Positions 26,124 to 34,995 of a DNA stretch of 64,000 nt are shown here, in pieces. Source of the stretch: Bacteroidota bacterium. Its GTDB lineage: Bacteria; Bacteroidota; Bacteroidia; Chitinophagales; Chitinophagaceae. The notes beneath the pieces were generated by a model. The model saw only the letters and a program-made list of their open reading frames with translations, did no database searches and was not told the DNA's origin. Both the position numbers and the translations under genes were made by a program. Where the stretch lies: assembly GCA_023386045.1 (NCBI GenBank), contig JAEWKK010000023.1, forward strand, positions 45,512-109,511, read 5' to 3'. Positions within the stretch are counted from its first letter, which is position 1. Each line of letters opens with the position of its first letter.

Positions 26124-26633
26124 CTATTTTGCTGCTATTCTTTGCGTGCGCATTTTCAGCACTTTCACCCAGAACATCAGTGAAAGAAGAAGTAATACTA
26201 CTGATCCTGCAAGCATGCTGTAAAGCAGGTAATCATTTGTGGTCAATGGACGTGAGGTTTCAGTTACAGGTGTTGGTTTAGGATCACCAGCAACTTTTGC
26301 TTCAGCTTTGATATATTCTACAATGCTTTTGATATGATCTGCAGACAGGTCCTTATGGTCAGGCATTGGAATCTTGTTGAACTTTTCAAACAATGCAACC
26401 GCATCCTTATCACCATTCTTGATCACGGTTTGCGATGACTGTACAAAATTCACGATCCAGTCCATGGAGCGGCGCTGGTCAACACCTGCCAGTGCTGGTC
26501 CTGTGAGAATCTTGTTTACATTATGACAGCCGGCGCAACGGGTGGTGAATATGGCTTTCCCATCTTCAGTTGGCGGCGCCGCAAAAACAAGGGTAGCAGA
26601 AAATATTGCTGCCAGGAAAAATCTAATTTTCAT
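26124..26633 (-). CDS. Membrane-anchored cytochrome c
   Basis: A signal peptide (residues 1-18) is followed by one class I cytochrome c domain with CAGCH haem attachment (about residues 33-37) and a Met ligand in PMPDH (about residue 90). A Pro/Thr linker and a C-terminal transmembrane helix (about residues 133-158) with a basic cytoplasmic end follow. It should carry electrons on the periplasmic side. It overlaps the SCO gene by 11 bp, so the two are translationally coupled and share the regulated promoter near 27290. Confidence 0.88.
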   Translation of the reverse strand: MKIRFFLAAIFSATLVFAAPPTEDGKAIFTTRCAGCHNVNKILTGPALAGVDQRRSMDWIVNFVQSSQTVIKNGDKDAVALFEKFNKIPMPDHKDLSADHIKSIVEYIKAEAKVAGDPKPTPVTETSRPLTTNDYLLYSMLAGSVVLLLLSLMFWVKVLKMRTQRIAAK

Positions 26634-27240
26634 TTTCTAGTGTTTTGATATCGTTGATTAATTGTTTTACAGATAATGGATCAGTGCCCGGGTAATATCC
26701 ACGAATCCTCTGCTGGCGGTCGAGCAAAACAAGTTTGTCCGTATGAATGAAATCTTCGTTGCCACCATTTCCTTCCGCCACTGTTACCTTAAAGTTTTTC
26801 CTGGCCAGGTCATAGATTTCTTTCTTGCTTCCTGTCACCAGCTGCCATTGGCTTTCATCGATTGAATTTTTTATGGCATATTGTTTCAATCTTGTTACAT
26901 CATCTCTTTCCGGATCAACTGTAAATGATTGAAAGATGATTTCCTGATTGTTTTCAAAATTCCCTGCAACCAGCTTGAGATGGTTTGTCATTTTCGGACA
27001 AACAACTGGACAGTGGGTAAAGAAAAAATTGGCAACAACGATCCTGTTCTTCCATTCTTTTTCTGTTACAATTCTTTCCGACTGATCCTTCATCTCAAAT
27101 GAAACATTCACCGCTGTGCCATCGCCATAAAAGGGTAAGGAAGATGCTGGTTTGTTTTTCCATCCAATAAAAGAACAGATCAGCAGCGGCAGGAAAAAAC
27201 AAATAACAAGGGCAAACCATATCGTCAGGTGTTTTTTCAC
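26623..27240 (-). CDS. SCO1/SenC family copper chaperone
   Basis: SCO proteins deliver copper to binuclear CuA sites. The protein has an N-terminal membrane anchor (residues 5-25), a thioredoxin-like domain with the copper motif HCPVVCP and the distal ligand His in EDFIHTDKLVLLD. In this context the likely client is the CuA domain of NosZ (35612-37621) or a related oxidase; this is inference. The promoter has a -7 element TAAATTTG at 27294-27287 with the FNR-type site 27340-27351 centred 58.5 bp upstream of its last base. Confidence 0.9.
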   Translation of the reverse strand: MKKHLTIWFALVICFFLPLLICSFIGWKNKPASSLPFYGDGTAVNVSFEMKDQSERIVTEKEWKNRIVVANFFFTHCPVVCPKMTNHLKLVAGNFENNQEIIFQSFTVDPERDDVTRLKQYAIKNSIDESQWQLVTGSKKEIYDLARKNFKVTVAEGNGGNEDFIHTDKLVLLDRQQRIRGYYPGTDPLSVKQLINDIKTLENEN

Positions 27241-27286
27241 CCCTTATGATTGCTGTTGTGTGACTGGATGGTCTTCATTTCGGGCA

Positions 27287-27294
27287 CAAATTTA
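27287..27294 (-). promoter_or_regulatory. -7 element of the SCO-cytochrome c operon
   Basis: TAAATTTG on the minus strand matches TAnnTTTG. It lies 47 bp before the SCO start codon. Confidence 0.55.
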
Positions 27295-27339
27295 TTTTTG
27301 ACCTAGGCCCAAAAGCATGATAACATTTCATTGGCTGTA

Positions 27340-27351
27340 TGATTTTTGTCA
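27340..27351. promoter_or_regulatory. FNR/DNR-type operator shared by two divergent promoters
   Basis: TGAT-TTTT-GTCA is embedded in ATGATTTTTGTCAT. The centre is 58.5 bp from the end of the leftward -7 element (27287) and 58.5 bp from the end of a rightward -7-like CATCTTTG (27397-27404), so one site sits at about -62 of both divergent promoters. Confidence 0.65.
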
Positions 27352-27405
27352 TGTTTTTTGATGATGGCACAAAGCTGGTTCATTGCCAGCCTTTTGCATC
27401 TTTGC

Positions 27406-28659
27406 ATGATGAATCGTGATGCCGCGTTGAAATTGCTGCAGGGAAATTTATTGAGATGGTCTTTCCTGAACCTGGTGGTGGTAGCCTTGCTTGGGTTAGG
27501 CCTTCGTTCCTATGCCTTCATTAACCACATGCCCTTTTTTTATAAGAACCTTCTCCATGGTCACTCTCATTTTGCTTTCGGCGGATGGGTACTTCCTATT
27601 CTCACCTGGCTGATCATGAGGTACTTTCCCCTGGTTACAGAAAATATTGCCTACCACCATTGGAGAAATATCATCTATACCATCCTTCTTTCGAGTTATG
27701 GCATGTTGTTCAGTTTCCCTTTTACCGGTTACGCACTGGTGAGTATTATTTTTTCCACGCTTTCGCTGGGCGCTTCAGTTTACCTGGCCATTGTTTTATG
27801 GAAGGCATCAGGGTTGATGAAAAATGATCCGGGCATGCCCTTTCTCAAAGCCGGCCTGGTCTACCTGGTATTATCTGGAATAGGACCCCTGGCCACAGGA
27901 CCCATCATTGCTACAGGAGGAGCAGGTACACCTCTTTATTTCAATTCTATTTATTTCTATTTACATTTTCAGTACAATGGCTGGTTCAGCTTTGCCTTAC
28001 TGGCAGTATTGTATTCTATCTACGGCAATAAGGCGCGCATGGCTAACAGAAATAAAGCATTTCTGTTTTTGAACCTGGGATGCGTACCTGCATTTTTTCT
28101 TTCCACCCTCTGGAATCATCCCGGTCTTCTGTATCATTTTATTGGAGGCGCAGGAGCAGTACTTCAAATAATCGGATTCTTTTATTTAGTCAGCGATATG
28201 AAGAGTAAAGTTTTAGAAACTTACCAGGACAGAATTTTGAGAATGTCCATGATAGCCCTGGGTTTTAAAAGTTTTTTGCAGGTTTTAGGCAGTTTTCCAT
28301 TTGCCTCGGAGCTTGCTTACCAGAACAGGAATTTTGTTATAGCATTTCTTCACCTGGTATTGCTTGGCTTTATCAGCCTTTTATCACTGGCTCTGATCAT
28401 GAATAAAGAAGCTACGCTCATGAACCGCCGATTTAAAACCGGTATCCATATTTTCTTTTTTTCCTTTGTAATTACGGAACTGATGTTGATTGGAAATACA
28501 ATTGCCGGACTCTATGGTTATCAACTTCCATACTTCGGAGGATTGCTGTTTGTTTTCAGTCTTCCATTTTTTGCCGGAGCTTTACTGATGTACATGCAAA
28601 CTTCGAAGCTTTATCCTCTTACACTTCGATCAGCTTTTTCGGGCCTGCTTTTTCGTTAA
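27406..28659 (+). CDS. Polytopic membrane protein with haem-copper-oxidase-like HxH motif (paralogue 1)
   Basis: About twelve hydrophobic helices span the roughly 417 residues. After the first helix comes HGHSHFAFGGW (His51, 53, 55), which looks like the AHGHLAFFG haem-ligand motif of helix X in NorB and COX1. A second conserved motif is YLHFQYNGW near residue 187. The paralogue at 39141-40361 shares both. The start is one of the adjacent ATGs at 27406/27409. I know of no assigned function; a haem- or metal-binding role in NO or nitrous oxide metabolism is inferred from motif and location. Its 3' end overlaps the convergent norB-like gene by 41 bp. Confidence 0.7.
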   Translation: MMNRDAALKLLQGNLLRWSFLNLVVVALLGLGLRSYAFINHMPFFYKNLLHGHSHFAFGGWVLPILTWLIMRYFPLVTENIAYHHWRNIIYTILLSSYGMLFSFPFTGYALVSIIFSTLSLGASVYLAIVLWKASGLMKNDPGMPFLKAGLVYLVLSGIGPLATGPIIATGGAGTPLYFNSIYFYLHFQYNGWFSFALLAVLYSIYGNKARMANRNKAFLFLNLGCVPAFFLSTLWNHPGLLYHFIGGAGAVLQIIGFFYLVSDMKSKVLETYQDRILRMSMIALGFKSFLQVLGSFPFASELAYQNRNFVIAFLHLVLLGFISLLSLALIMNKEATLMNRRFKTGIHIFFFSFVITELMLIGNTIAGLYGYQLPYFGGLLFVFSLPFFAGALLMYMQTSKLYPLTLRSAFSGLLFR

Positions 28660-30004
28660 ATGAAGAAGAGATGCTGGTCCTGGCTGCTATAATCCTCAGC
28701 GCAGCAATGATCAACATCGTTATACCTAATAAAATAAACACGCCACTTGCGGTAAATAATTTGAAAAAGGGTTCGGTTTTTTTCATGATCTGGCTAAAGG
28801 ATTCATTATCCAGTTTACCTGCAATCTTAACCAAACCGCTGCCCAGCAAAGAGGTCCAGAAAACTACCAGTGCAATATTGGTGATCAATGCACCAATAGA
28901 GAGATTTTTTTTGAAGCGGATGAAAATACCCGGCTTTTCTTTTTGCAGAATATAAAAAATGGATCCAAACAGGAGCATGGTATTGATACCGATAGTTGCT
29001 CCCATGGCATGCGCAACTGTAATATGCGTACCGTGTGTATAAAAATTCAATTGAGGAATAGAAATGATGATGGCCAGCGTAAGGTTCAGGAAGATCCAGC
29101 CATCTGCAAATGAAAGCATCCTGTAGGGAAGGATATGGAAGTTTCTTTGCGCATTGCTCAGAGTTTTTCTCCATTTATAAATGATCTGTCCAAGAATCAG
29201 GAGTTCAGTCATGCTGATCAGATAAGCGACAGTTTTAACCCAGGGCGCTGCTGGTACAATATAGGTATGATGTCCCCAGTTGAACATCAGGTTCGTTAAG
29301 CCAAGAAAGAAAAAGAAAAAAGGTATGGGCTTGCGTGCCAGTGAAGTGTCATTGCTCATTTTTTCCATGATGAAAAGCGCAGTACCATATACCAGCATGT
29401 TCCAGCTTCCCACCATCGATCCCAGGGCTTTCCATTGTATGGTAACATCCCTGACAATATTGGATTTAAAATAATCATACAGCCAGAGGTAGGATTCTCC
29501 CATGGTAATAAAAAAGAAAAGAATACCAGCCGACCAGCTCCAGATATAGACAGGTGCCTTGGTGTAATCAGGCTTCATGGTCCCGAAAAAATTAATGGCC
29601 ATTGGAATCCAGGAAAGAATGATCAGCAAGCCAAACCAGGAAGGAAATTCAAGATACTCACGGCCACTGAAAGCGCCCATGAAAAATGCAATGATGATAC
29701 CTGTGGAATTCAACAGTTGCATGGCAAAATGATAGCGAACTCCTTTCTCCCAGATCAGCTTTTTCTCTGCCATCCTTGGCATAAAATAATAAATGCATCC
29801 CTGCGCGGCAGTAAAGATCCAGCTGATGACCAGGTATACATGGAGTGGACGCATTTTTTGAAAAGAAAGCTGGTCTTTTAAAAAAGGCGGCAGCAGGTAT
29901 TGAAATCCTCCTAATACACCAAACATAAGTCCTGCAAGCAGGTAAGACATGGACAGAACCAGGAAGGCAAGCGCTGTTTTATCTGTTGAATAGGAAATTT
30001 TCAT
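28619..30004 (-). CDS. NorB-like haem-copper oxidase superfamily subunit I with altered ligands
   Basis: About twelve transmembrane helices in 461 residues and NorB/CcoN signatures are present: helix II haem ligand His55 (MRPLHVYL), helix VII pair His245-His246 (NWGHHTYIVP), Glu267 (SMTELL, aligned with NorB Glu280), and helix X THGTHITVAHAM with His332. However, the first non-haem metal ligand (His in VVHLWVEG of NorB) is replaced in QWKALGSMVGSW, and the second helix X His is Met334. It follows a NorC gene, so NO reductase or a variant chemistry is likely. The ligand changes are seen; the activity is unproven. Confidence 0.8.
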   Translation of the reverse strand: MKISYSTDKTALAFLVLSMSYLLAGLMFGVLGGFQYLLPPFLKDQLSFQKMRPLHVYLVISWIFTAAQGCIYYFMPRMAEKKLIWEKGVRYHFAMQLLNSTGIIIAFFMGAFSGREYLEFPSWFGLLIILSWIPMAINFFGTMKPDYTKAPVYIWSWSAGILFFFITMGESYLWLYDYFKSNIVRDVTIQWKALGSMVGSWNMLVYGTALFIMEKMSNDTSLARKPIPFFFFFLGLTNLMFNWGHHTYIVPAAPWVKTVAYLISMTELLILGQIIYKWRKTLSNAQRNFHILPYRMLSFADGWIFLNLTLAIIISIPQLNFYTHGTHITVAHAMGATIGINTMLLFGSIFYILQKEKPGIFIRFKKNLSIGALITNIALVVFWTSLLGSGLVKIAGKLDNESFSQIMKKTEPFFKLFTASGVFILLGITMLIIAALRIIAARTSISSSFNEKAGPKKLIEV

Positions 30005-30010
30005 CTTCAG

Positions 30011-30379
30011 TTATTTGTAGCTGGTGGCAGTAGCATCAACATATTTGAGATATTGGGCAAGAGCATTGATCTCTTCATCTGTAAAATGAAAATCCGGCAT
30101 TCTATTGCCGCCTGTTTTCAGTAAGGCTTTTATAAATTGCTCACCTCTGTTTTTATCGCTCCAGGCTGTTGTCAGTTCTGGTCCCAGGTAACCTCCCAGG
30201 CCATACAACTGATGACAGGAACTGCAATTATTCCTCTCATAAATTTCTTTTCCTTTGTTGATTAAGGTTTGTTCACTAGCAGATGGAATAATGCTGCTCT
30301 CTGTGCCACGTGTATAAACCAGCACACTATAACCTGCATATAAAGTAAAGAGGATGATAAATACAACTACCTTAACCAT
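30011..30379 (-). CDS. norC: NorC-like membrane cytochrome c
   Basis: From the ATG at 30379 the protein is about 122 residues: one N-terminal transmembrane anchor (MVKVVVFIILFTLYAG) and one cytochrome c domain with CSSCHQLYGLGGYLGPELT, which is the NorC-type haem segment, plus a Met ligand in NRMPDFHF. It passes electrons to the NorB-type subunit encoded 6 bp downstream. The frame continues upstream into the repair-protein gene, but that overlap is not needed. It is part of the long nos operon. Confidence 0.85.
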   Translation of the reverse strand: MVKVVVFIILFTLYAGYSVLVYTRGTESSIIPSASEQTLINKGKEIYERNNCSSCHQLYGLGGYLGPELTTAWSDKNRGEQFIKALLKTGGNRMPDFHFTDEEINALAQYLKYVDATATSYK

Positions 30380-30383
30380 AGGA

Positions 30384-31103
30384 TTAACTGATTGCGGTAT
30401 GATGAATTTTCCTGTAAGTTTCCATTGCCTTTGGGAAAAGGATATTATTCTCCAGGTGCACATGCTGGTGCAGGTCTTCTTCAAATCCCTTTAGAGCAGC
30501 AATAGTAAGATGATGTGTGGTGCAGGCCTGTGGAGGAGGCGTATAATTATTGGTGATGCTCCTGATCTGCTGCATGATGCTTCCGGCTGCGGTATGATCA
30601 TCTTCCAGGATTTCAATTGCATCCTGCAAAACTTCCAGGCTTTGCTGAACTTTACCTTCCTTTTCAAATTTTTGAAGCGCAGGGAAAAGAACTTTTTCTT
30701 CATTGGTCATATGCTGCTCGAGTTCTTCCTGCAAATCTGCAAAGAGCACATAAACTTCTTTCATGTAAGGAAATCTGTCGCCATGTTTTGATGCTACACG
30801 CAGTACATAACTGAAGATCTGCGGCATGTTTCTTTTTACATAGCTATGGTGTACCTGTTCTATATGCTGCGTAAGTTCTGTAAGAGACATCGTGTTGAAA
30901 TCAGTGCCTGCCTCATCCCTGGAGATCACACTGTTTAATTCATCGATCAGGCTTTCAAGACCGATTTCTTTTTCCATGCAGGCAACAGCCAGCGGTCTTT
31001 TTCCTTTGCAACAAAAGTCAAGTCCATATTTTTCAAAAACACGTGCGGCCTGGTAGTTTTCTGAAACGATCTGTGAAAGTGTTTTATCTGATAAATGGTT
31101 CAT
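30384..31103 (-). CDS. ric: Di-iron iron-sulfur cluster repair protein (RIC/ScdA/YtfE family)
   Basis: The N-terminal ScdA_N domain has the YGLDFCCKG motif (about residues 23-31). The hemerythrin-like four-helix domain follows with His ligands in QVHHSYVKRNMP, ASKHGDRFPYMK, QHMTNEEKVLFPAL, EDDHTAAG and HQHVHLENNILFPKA. Family members repair or reassemble Fe-S clusters after NO damage. It is carried within the nos operon, just before norC, fitting nitrosative stress. A paralogue lies at 41032. Gene symbol is by family. Confidence 0.92.
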   Translation of the reverse strand: MNHLSDKTLSQIVSENYQAARVFEKYGLDFCCKGKRPLAVACMEKEIGLESLIDELNSVISRDEAGTDFNTMSLTELTQHIEQVHHSYVKRNMPQIFSYVLRVASKHGDRFPYMKEVYVLFADLQEELEQHMTNEEKVLFPALQKFEKEGKVQQSLEVLQDAIEILEDDHTAAGSIMQQIRSITNNYTPPPQACTTHHLTIAALKGFEEDLHQHVHLENNILFPKAMETYRKIHHTAIS

Positions 31104-31129
31104 GGTGGAAGTTTGTGTGGTGGATATTG

Positions 31130-31897
31130 TTAAAGATCTTTTTTATTAAATGATCGAATAGCAAGTAATATGGGAACGGCGATCCAGACCATCATAATGC
31201 CAAGCGTATAAAAAAGTCCAAGGCTGCTGCCAAAAAAATCCTTGTAGGTAGCACCCGTATATCCCATCAGTGCACTTACGTCCAGTTGAAGCATCAGGTA
31301 AATGCGTCCGAGGTCAATTGGATTGAGTGAAGAAAGGAGCAGGGTTACTTTTTCCATTGGGTAATCACTGAAAGCAAAAAGCACTACTAAAATCAAACCG
31401 TCATAGATCAAAGCGAAATAAAACCAGAGCATGAGCGCAGCACCAATTCCTCTTGCCTTATCTTTTGATTTAACAGAAGCAAAGAAAGCAAGCGAGGTAA
31501 AGACAAGGGTCAGTAAACATCCAATGAGAAGTAAGGATAGTCCTGTTGCATCGAAATTATAGATCACTACAGGCAATCCAACACCTACAAGAAAGGCTGT
31601 TACCAGCGATGAACTCATGCCGCCAAATTCACTTAATAAAACTTTCTTCCGGCTGATTGGCTGTGTGAGCATCAGTTCAATGAATTCATAGGAATTGTAC
31701 CAGTGAATGGTGGAAAAAACCATACTTACCAGGGGCACTACGATGAGTACAATATTCAATAAACTTAAAACGGCCTTGCTGCTGTTTTCTTCCATCTGGA
31801 ACAAACTCATGGAAACAATAAAAAGAAAAAGGGTATAGGCCAGCACCACCCTGTTGCGCAGGATGTCGTACAATACATATTTGGATATCTTAAGCAT
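31130..31897 (-). CDS. nosY: ABC transporter permease NosY
   Basis: Six hydrophobic segments in 255 residues with the pattern of NosY-type permeases (IHWYNSYEFIELMLTQPISRKKVLLSEF). It forms the membrane part of the NosFY ABC complex needed to assemble the copper centre of NosZ. The start codon overlaps the last base of the nosF stop (31897). It lies in the nos operon. Confidence 0.88.
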   Translation of the reverse strand: MLKISKYVLYDILRNRVVLAYTLFLFIVSMSLFQMEENSSKAVLSLLNIVLIVVPLVSMVFSTIHWYNSYEFIELMLTQPISRKKVLLSEFGGMSSSLVTAFLVGVGLPVVIYNFDATGLSLLLIGCLLTLVFTSLAFFASVKSKDKARGIGAALMLWFYFALIYDGLILVVLFAFSDYPMEKVTLLLSSLNPIDLGRIYLMLQLDVSALMGYTGATYKDFFGSSLGLFYTLGIMMVWIAVPILLAIRSFNKKDL

Positions 31898-32637
31898 TAC
31901 TTGGCAATTTTGAGGTAAGTGAGTTCTTTTTTCTGAAGACCGTGCTTCATTAGCCAGGCGATGGCCTTACTAAGTTTTTCTTCTCCTGTTTCGAGCGTCA
32001 GTTCTTTCATCGACTTGTAAAAAACTTCCTTTCCATCCTGCAGGTATAAAACATGTGTTGTGAGTTCTTCAAGATCGCTGAGGATATGTGAAGTAATCAA
32101 CACCAGCTTGCCTTTATTTTTTTCCGAGATGATCTTTTCCTTCAGTATCTCTGAAGAAAGAGGATCCAGGCCTGCAGTAGGTTCGTCGAGGATCAATACA
32201 TCAGCATCAAACAAAAAAGCAAGAGCCGCGCTTACCTTCTGGCGTGTTCCACCTGATAAGGCTTTCATGGATTTATCGAGTATGGTATCCAGTTTGTAGC
32301 GGAAATACAATTCTTCGTCCCACTGCTTCTCCGGCCTGATATTTTTGATCATTTTGAACAACTGCCCGATCTTCATATTGTCCGGATAGCGGCCTATCTG
32401 CGGCATGTAACCAATTTCCTTCCTGTAATCCACGGTTTCAGAAATTGGAGTATCATTAAAATAAATTGTTCCACTATCTGGCTTTACCAGTCCAAGTATA
32501 GATTTGATCAGGGTAGTTTTTCCCGAACCATTGGGACCTATCAGCGAGATCACCTGGCCTTTATAGAATTCGGCATTGATATTATCAAGTGCCTGTAGTT
32601 TCCTGAATCGTTTATTAATGTTTTCAATCCTGATCAT
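31897..32637 (-). CDS. nosF: ABC transporter ATPase NosF
   Basis: It is an ABC ATPase: Walker A GPNGSGKTTLIKS, the Q-loop region near MPQIGRYPDNMKIG, signature LSGGTRQKV, Walker B VLILDEPTAGLDP and a switch His in ITSHILSDLEE. Length is 246 residues. It powers the NosDFY system for CuZ maturation. It overlaps nosD by 4 bp. Confidence 0.93.
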   Translation of the reverse strand: MIRIENINKRFRKLQALDNINAEFYKGQVISLIGPNGSGKTTLIKSILGLVKPDSGTIYFNDTPISETVDYRKEIGYMPQIGRYPDNMKIGQLFKMIKNIRPEKQWDEELYFRYKLDTILDKSMKALSGGTRQKVSAALAFLFDADVLILDEPTAGLDPLSSEILKEKIISEKNKGKLVLITSHILSDLEELTTHVLYLQDGKEVFYKSMKELTLETGEEKLSKAIAWLMKHGLQKKELTYLKIAK

Positions 32638-33866
32638 AATTTGATCCTCCTCATATAAGGTTGTTCGTCGGTTAAGTTTTCTGGTGTGAGACTTGGAATA
32701 GCTTTTTCTGCCTTGTCCAGCAGGGTTACCATGAAGCTTCTCATCAGCAACATGGCGTTAGGGTTTTGCTCAATTACCATGGAGTACATGCTAACAGGGT
32801 GATAGGCAACATCGCCAAAGCCATCCTTGTTCAGGTCATAGCCTTCATATTTATCCCAGTAATTATTGTAAAACCTGTTCAGCATGGTGCTTCCATTGGT
32901 GGCCACATCAAAACTGTTGGCGCTAAAATTATTGTGATGGATACCGGATTCACTGCAGCTTGCCTGTATGCGCAGTGCCCAGCCATTATTTTTAAATTCA
33001 TTGAGACCGGCTTCAATGCGGTTGGTACTTTCCATCAGGATGCCTACCGTGTTTTCGTCGAAAGTATTTTTGATGACCTGCGCGTCAGAGATCTCTTTTA
33101 AAAGGATGCCATAAGCGTTGGGTCCCCAGTTGTGAATGAAGGTATTGCTGTACATCAGTACATGGTGAGAATACATGACAGCTACCCCGGCGCCATTGTC
33201 ACGGAAGATATTGTTCATGTAACTGTCATTGTTAGAAAACATGAAGTGAAGTCCGTAACGAATATTGTTATGGCTGTTGTTTCCTGTGATGAAAGACTGT
33301 GTCACGAATTCAAAATAAATTCCATCGCGGTGGCCTTGCACTTCATTATTGGAAACCACCATCTCCTCGCATTTCCATAAATGAATGCCATTGCCCGAGG
33401 TCTGTTCAGTTTTGGGTGTTCCTTTAATAATATTATCACGTACAATACAAAGCCGGGAGTTGGCTACATGTATTCCGAAATAAGCTTTTTCAATCGTATT
33501 GTTTTCAATGATGCAGTAACGGGCGTCTACCAGGTTAATGGAAGCATAATCGTTCATGCTGGAGACACCGGAATTTTTAAAATGTATTCCTTTGATTACA
33601 ATCTCTTCACCACTTACTGTAAGGATTTCATACTTGTCCTCACCATCCAGAACAGGTTCACCTACTCCAATTAGTTTGATGGATTTATTGATGATGATAT
33701 TGCCTTCCCTGTAAGTGCCTTTCAATATGAGAATGCTATCTCCGGCATCAGCTATCTCAACTGCCTTTCGAACAGAAGTGATAACCTGGTCGCGGCCCAC
33801 TACAATGGTTTTGGACCAGGCATGCTGGGTTATAATGAGCGTGAATAATAGAAGTAGTTGTTTCAT
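32634..33866 (-). CDS. nosD: Periplasmic copper-processing protein NosD
   Basis: A signal peptide (residues 1-18, ending AWS) is followed by a right-handed parallel beta-helix (NosD/CASH domain) with repeated NNTI, NNEV and GIHLWK-type rungs across residues of about 60-320. NosD accepts copper from the NosL/NosFY route for the tetranuclear CuZ site of NosZ. Length (410) is normal. It lies 20 bp after the NosL fusion gene. Confidence 0.93.
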   Translation of the reverse strand: MKQLLLLFTLIITQHAWSKTIVVGRDQVITSVRKAVEIADAGDSILILKGTYREGNIIINKSIKLIGVGEPVLDGEDKYEILTVSGEEIVIKGIHFKNSGVSSMNDYASINLVDARYCIIENNTIEKAYFGIHVANSRLCIVRDNIIKGTPKTEQTSGNGIHLWKCEEMVVSNNEVQGHRDGIYFEFVTQSFITGNNSHNNIRYGLHFMFSNNDSYMNNIFRDNGAGVAVMYSHHVLMYSNTFIHNWGPNAYGILLKEISDAQVIKNTFDENTVGILMESTNRIEAGLNEFKNNGWALRIQASCSESGIHHNNFSANSFDVATNGSTMLNRFYNNYWDKYEGYDLNKDGFGDVAYHPVSMYSMVIEQNPNAMLLMRSFMVTLLDKAEKAIPSLTPENLTDEQPYMRRIKL

Positions 33867-33886
33867 TCGTTGGTCTGAGCTTTCGT

Positions 33887-34921
33887 TTAAAGAACTTTCT
33901 TAAGTTCTTCCCAGTTCATCTGGATTCCTTTTGTTTCCGCCACTTTCTTATCTGCTTCTGTTCTGTCTGCAAAAGCTGCGGTATTGCTGTTCATGGGGCT
34001 TTTCAATTGCGGACTGGTCACAAAAGAAGCTTTGTTTACATCCACAAAATTTTTGCCGTCAGTATAGTTGATAAAAACAGTCTGGTTGATTTCTGTTTCT
34101 TTTACTTTTCCTGCTTTTAAAAATTTCACGAGGCAGTGTGCATCGTCAAACTTGTACACTTTTCCTTTTTTGGTAATTACTTCGCTGCCAAATTTGGCAT
34201 CCATGATGGTCATTCTGCACTCGTCGCAAACATCTTTACCCAGGGCAAATGGTTCCGGGCCGGCAGTGCAGGAACTAAAGCTTAATAGACCTGTGATCAT
34301 AGCGGCAGCAGTCATTTTTTTGCTAACAGTGATGGAGCGCTTTTGCATTTTCCTGCTTTTCATGAATTCCAGGAACCATACAAGAACAAAGGCGATGCCT
34401 ACACCAATTACGATCCATCCGCCAATATCGGGATAAGAATATGCGTCAAAGTTGAGGAGGGTCTTGTGGCCGAAGAGAGGAGGCTGGTAACTTAATCCGG
34501 GAACCTGGATGGCTGCTTTGGGATCAAGATTGTGGCCATAATCATAGCCCCAGCTGTAAAAATCATACATGGCGGCGATACCACCAATTATTGTAACAAT
34601 GATATAGGCAAACAATAATTTTCTTTTGCCAGTTATGGCTACTGTAAGCCCAAATAAGATGAAGAAGCCAACGATATAAACAAGGTAATCGAACTCGGGG
34701 AACATCTCCACACTGATATGCTTCATGCCAATGTAGTGGTTCAGTCCATTGATAATATCTACCTGGCCTGTGATCTTGTTCAGCCAGATCTGCATGGTCA
34801 GTCCTTCAGGGTATTGAGGAGCGATCAGGAAAATAAACCATACAGGCAGGAAGTAGGTGGTGATTAAAACCAATGATGCTATAGCAACAATTATTCGGGA
34901 AGTAAGACTCATCTTGTTCAT
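33887..34921 (-). CDS. nosL: NosL-domain protein with N-terminal membrane module
   Basis: The C-terminal part (residues of about 215-344) is NosL: FSSCTAGPEPFALGKDVCDECRMTIMD with the CxxC/M copper-binding pattern, FDDAHCLVKFL, then SPQLKSPMNSNTAAFADR. NosL is a Cu(I) chaperone for NosZ assembly. Uniquely compared with stand-alone NosL, residues 1-200 hold about four transmembrane helices, with a periplasmic-looking loop between helices 1 and 2, so the NosL domain is tethered to a membrane module of unknown role. An internal lipobox-like SSC marks the junction and may be the ancestral NosL start. Confidence 0.88.
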   Translation of the reverse strand: MNKMSLTSRIIVAIASLVLITTYFLPVWFIFLIAPQYPEGLTMQIWLNKITGQVDIINGLNHYIGMKHISVEMFPEFDYLVYIVGFFILFGLTVAITGKRKLLFAYIIVTIIGGIAAMYDFYSWGYDYGHNLDPKAAIQVPGLSYQPPLFGHKTLLNFDAYSYPDIGGWIVIGVGIAFVLVWFLEFMKSRKMQKRSITVSKKMTAAAMITGLLSFSSCTAGPEPFALGKDVCDECRMTIMDAKFGSEVITKKGKVYKFDDAHCLVKFLKAGKVKETEINQTVFINYTDGKNFVDVNKASFVTSPQLKSPMNSNTAAFADRTEADKKVAETKGIQMNWEELKKVL

Positions 34922-34995
34922 ACGGCTCTTTTTTTATTTCCCGGAGGGTGGCCCCGCTTAAGCGGGGCTGACCGGGTATTTGTACAATGAAAAAA

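Noticed and set aside
30380..30484. N-terminal extension of NorC into the repair-protein gene
   Set aside because: The extra 35 residues are not NorC-like and would overlap the upstream gene by about 100 bp; the ATG at 30379 starts directly with the membrane anchor.
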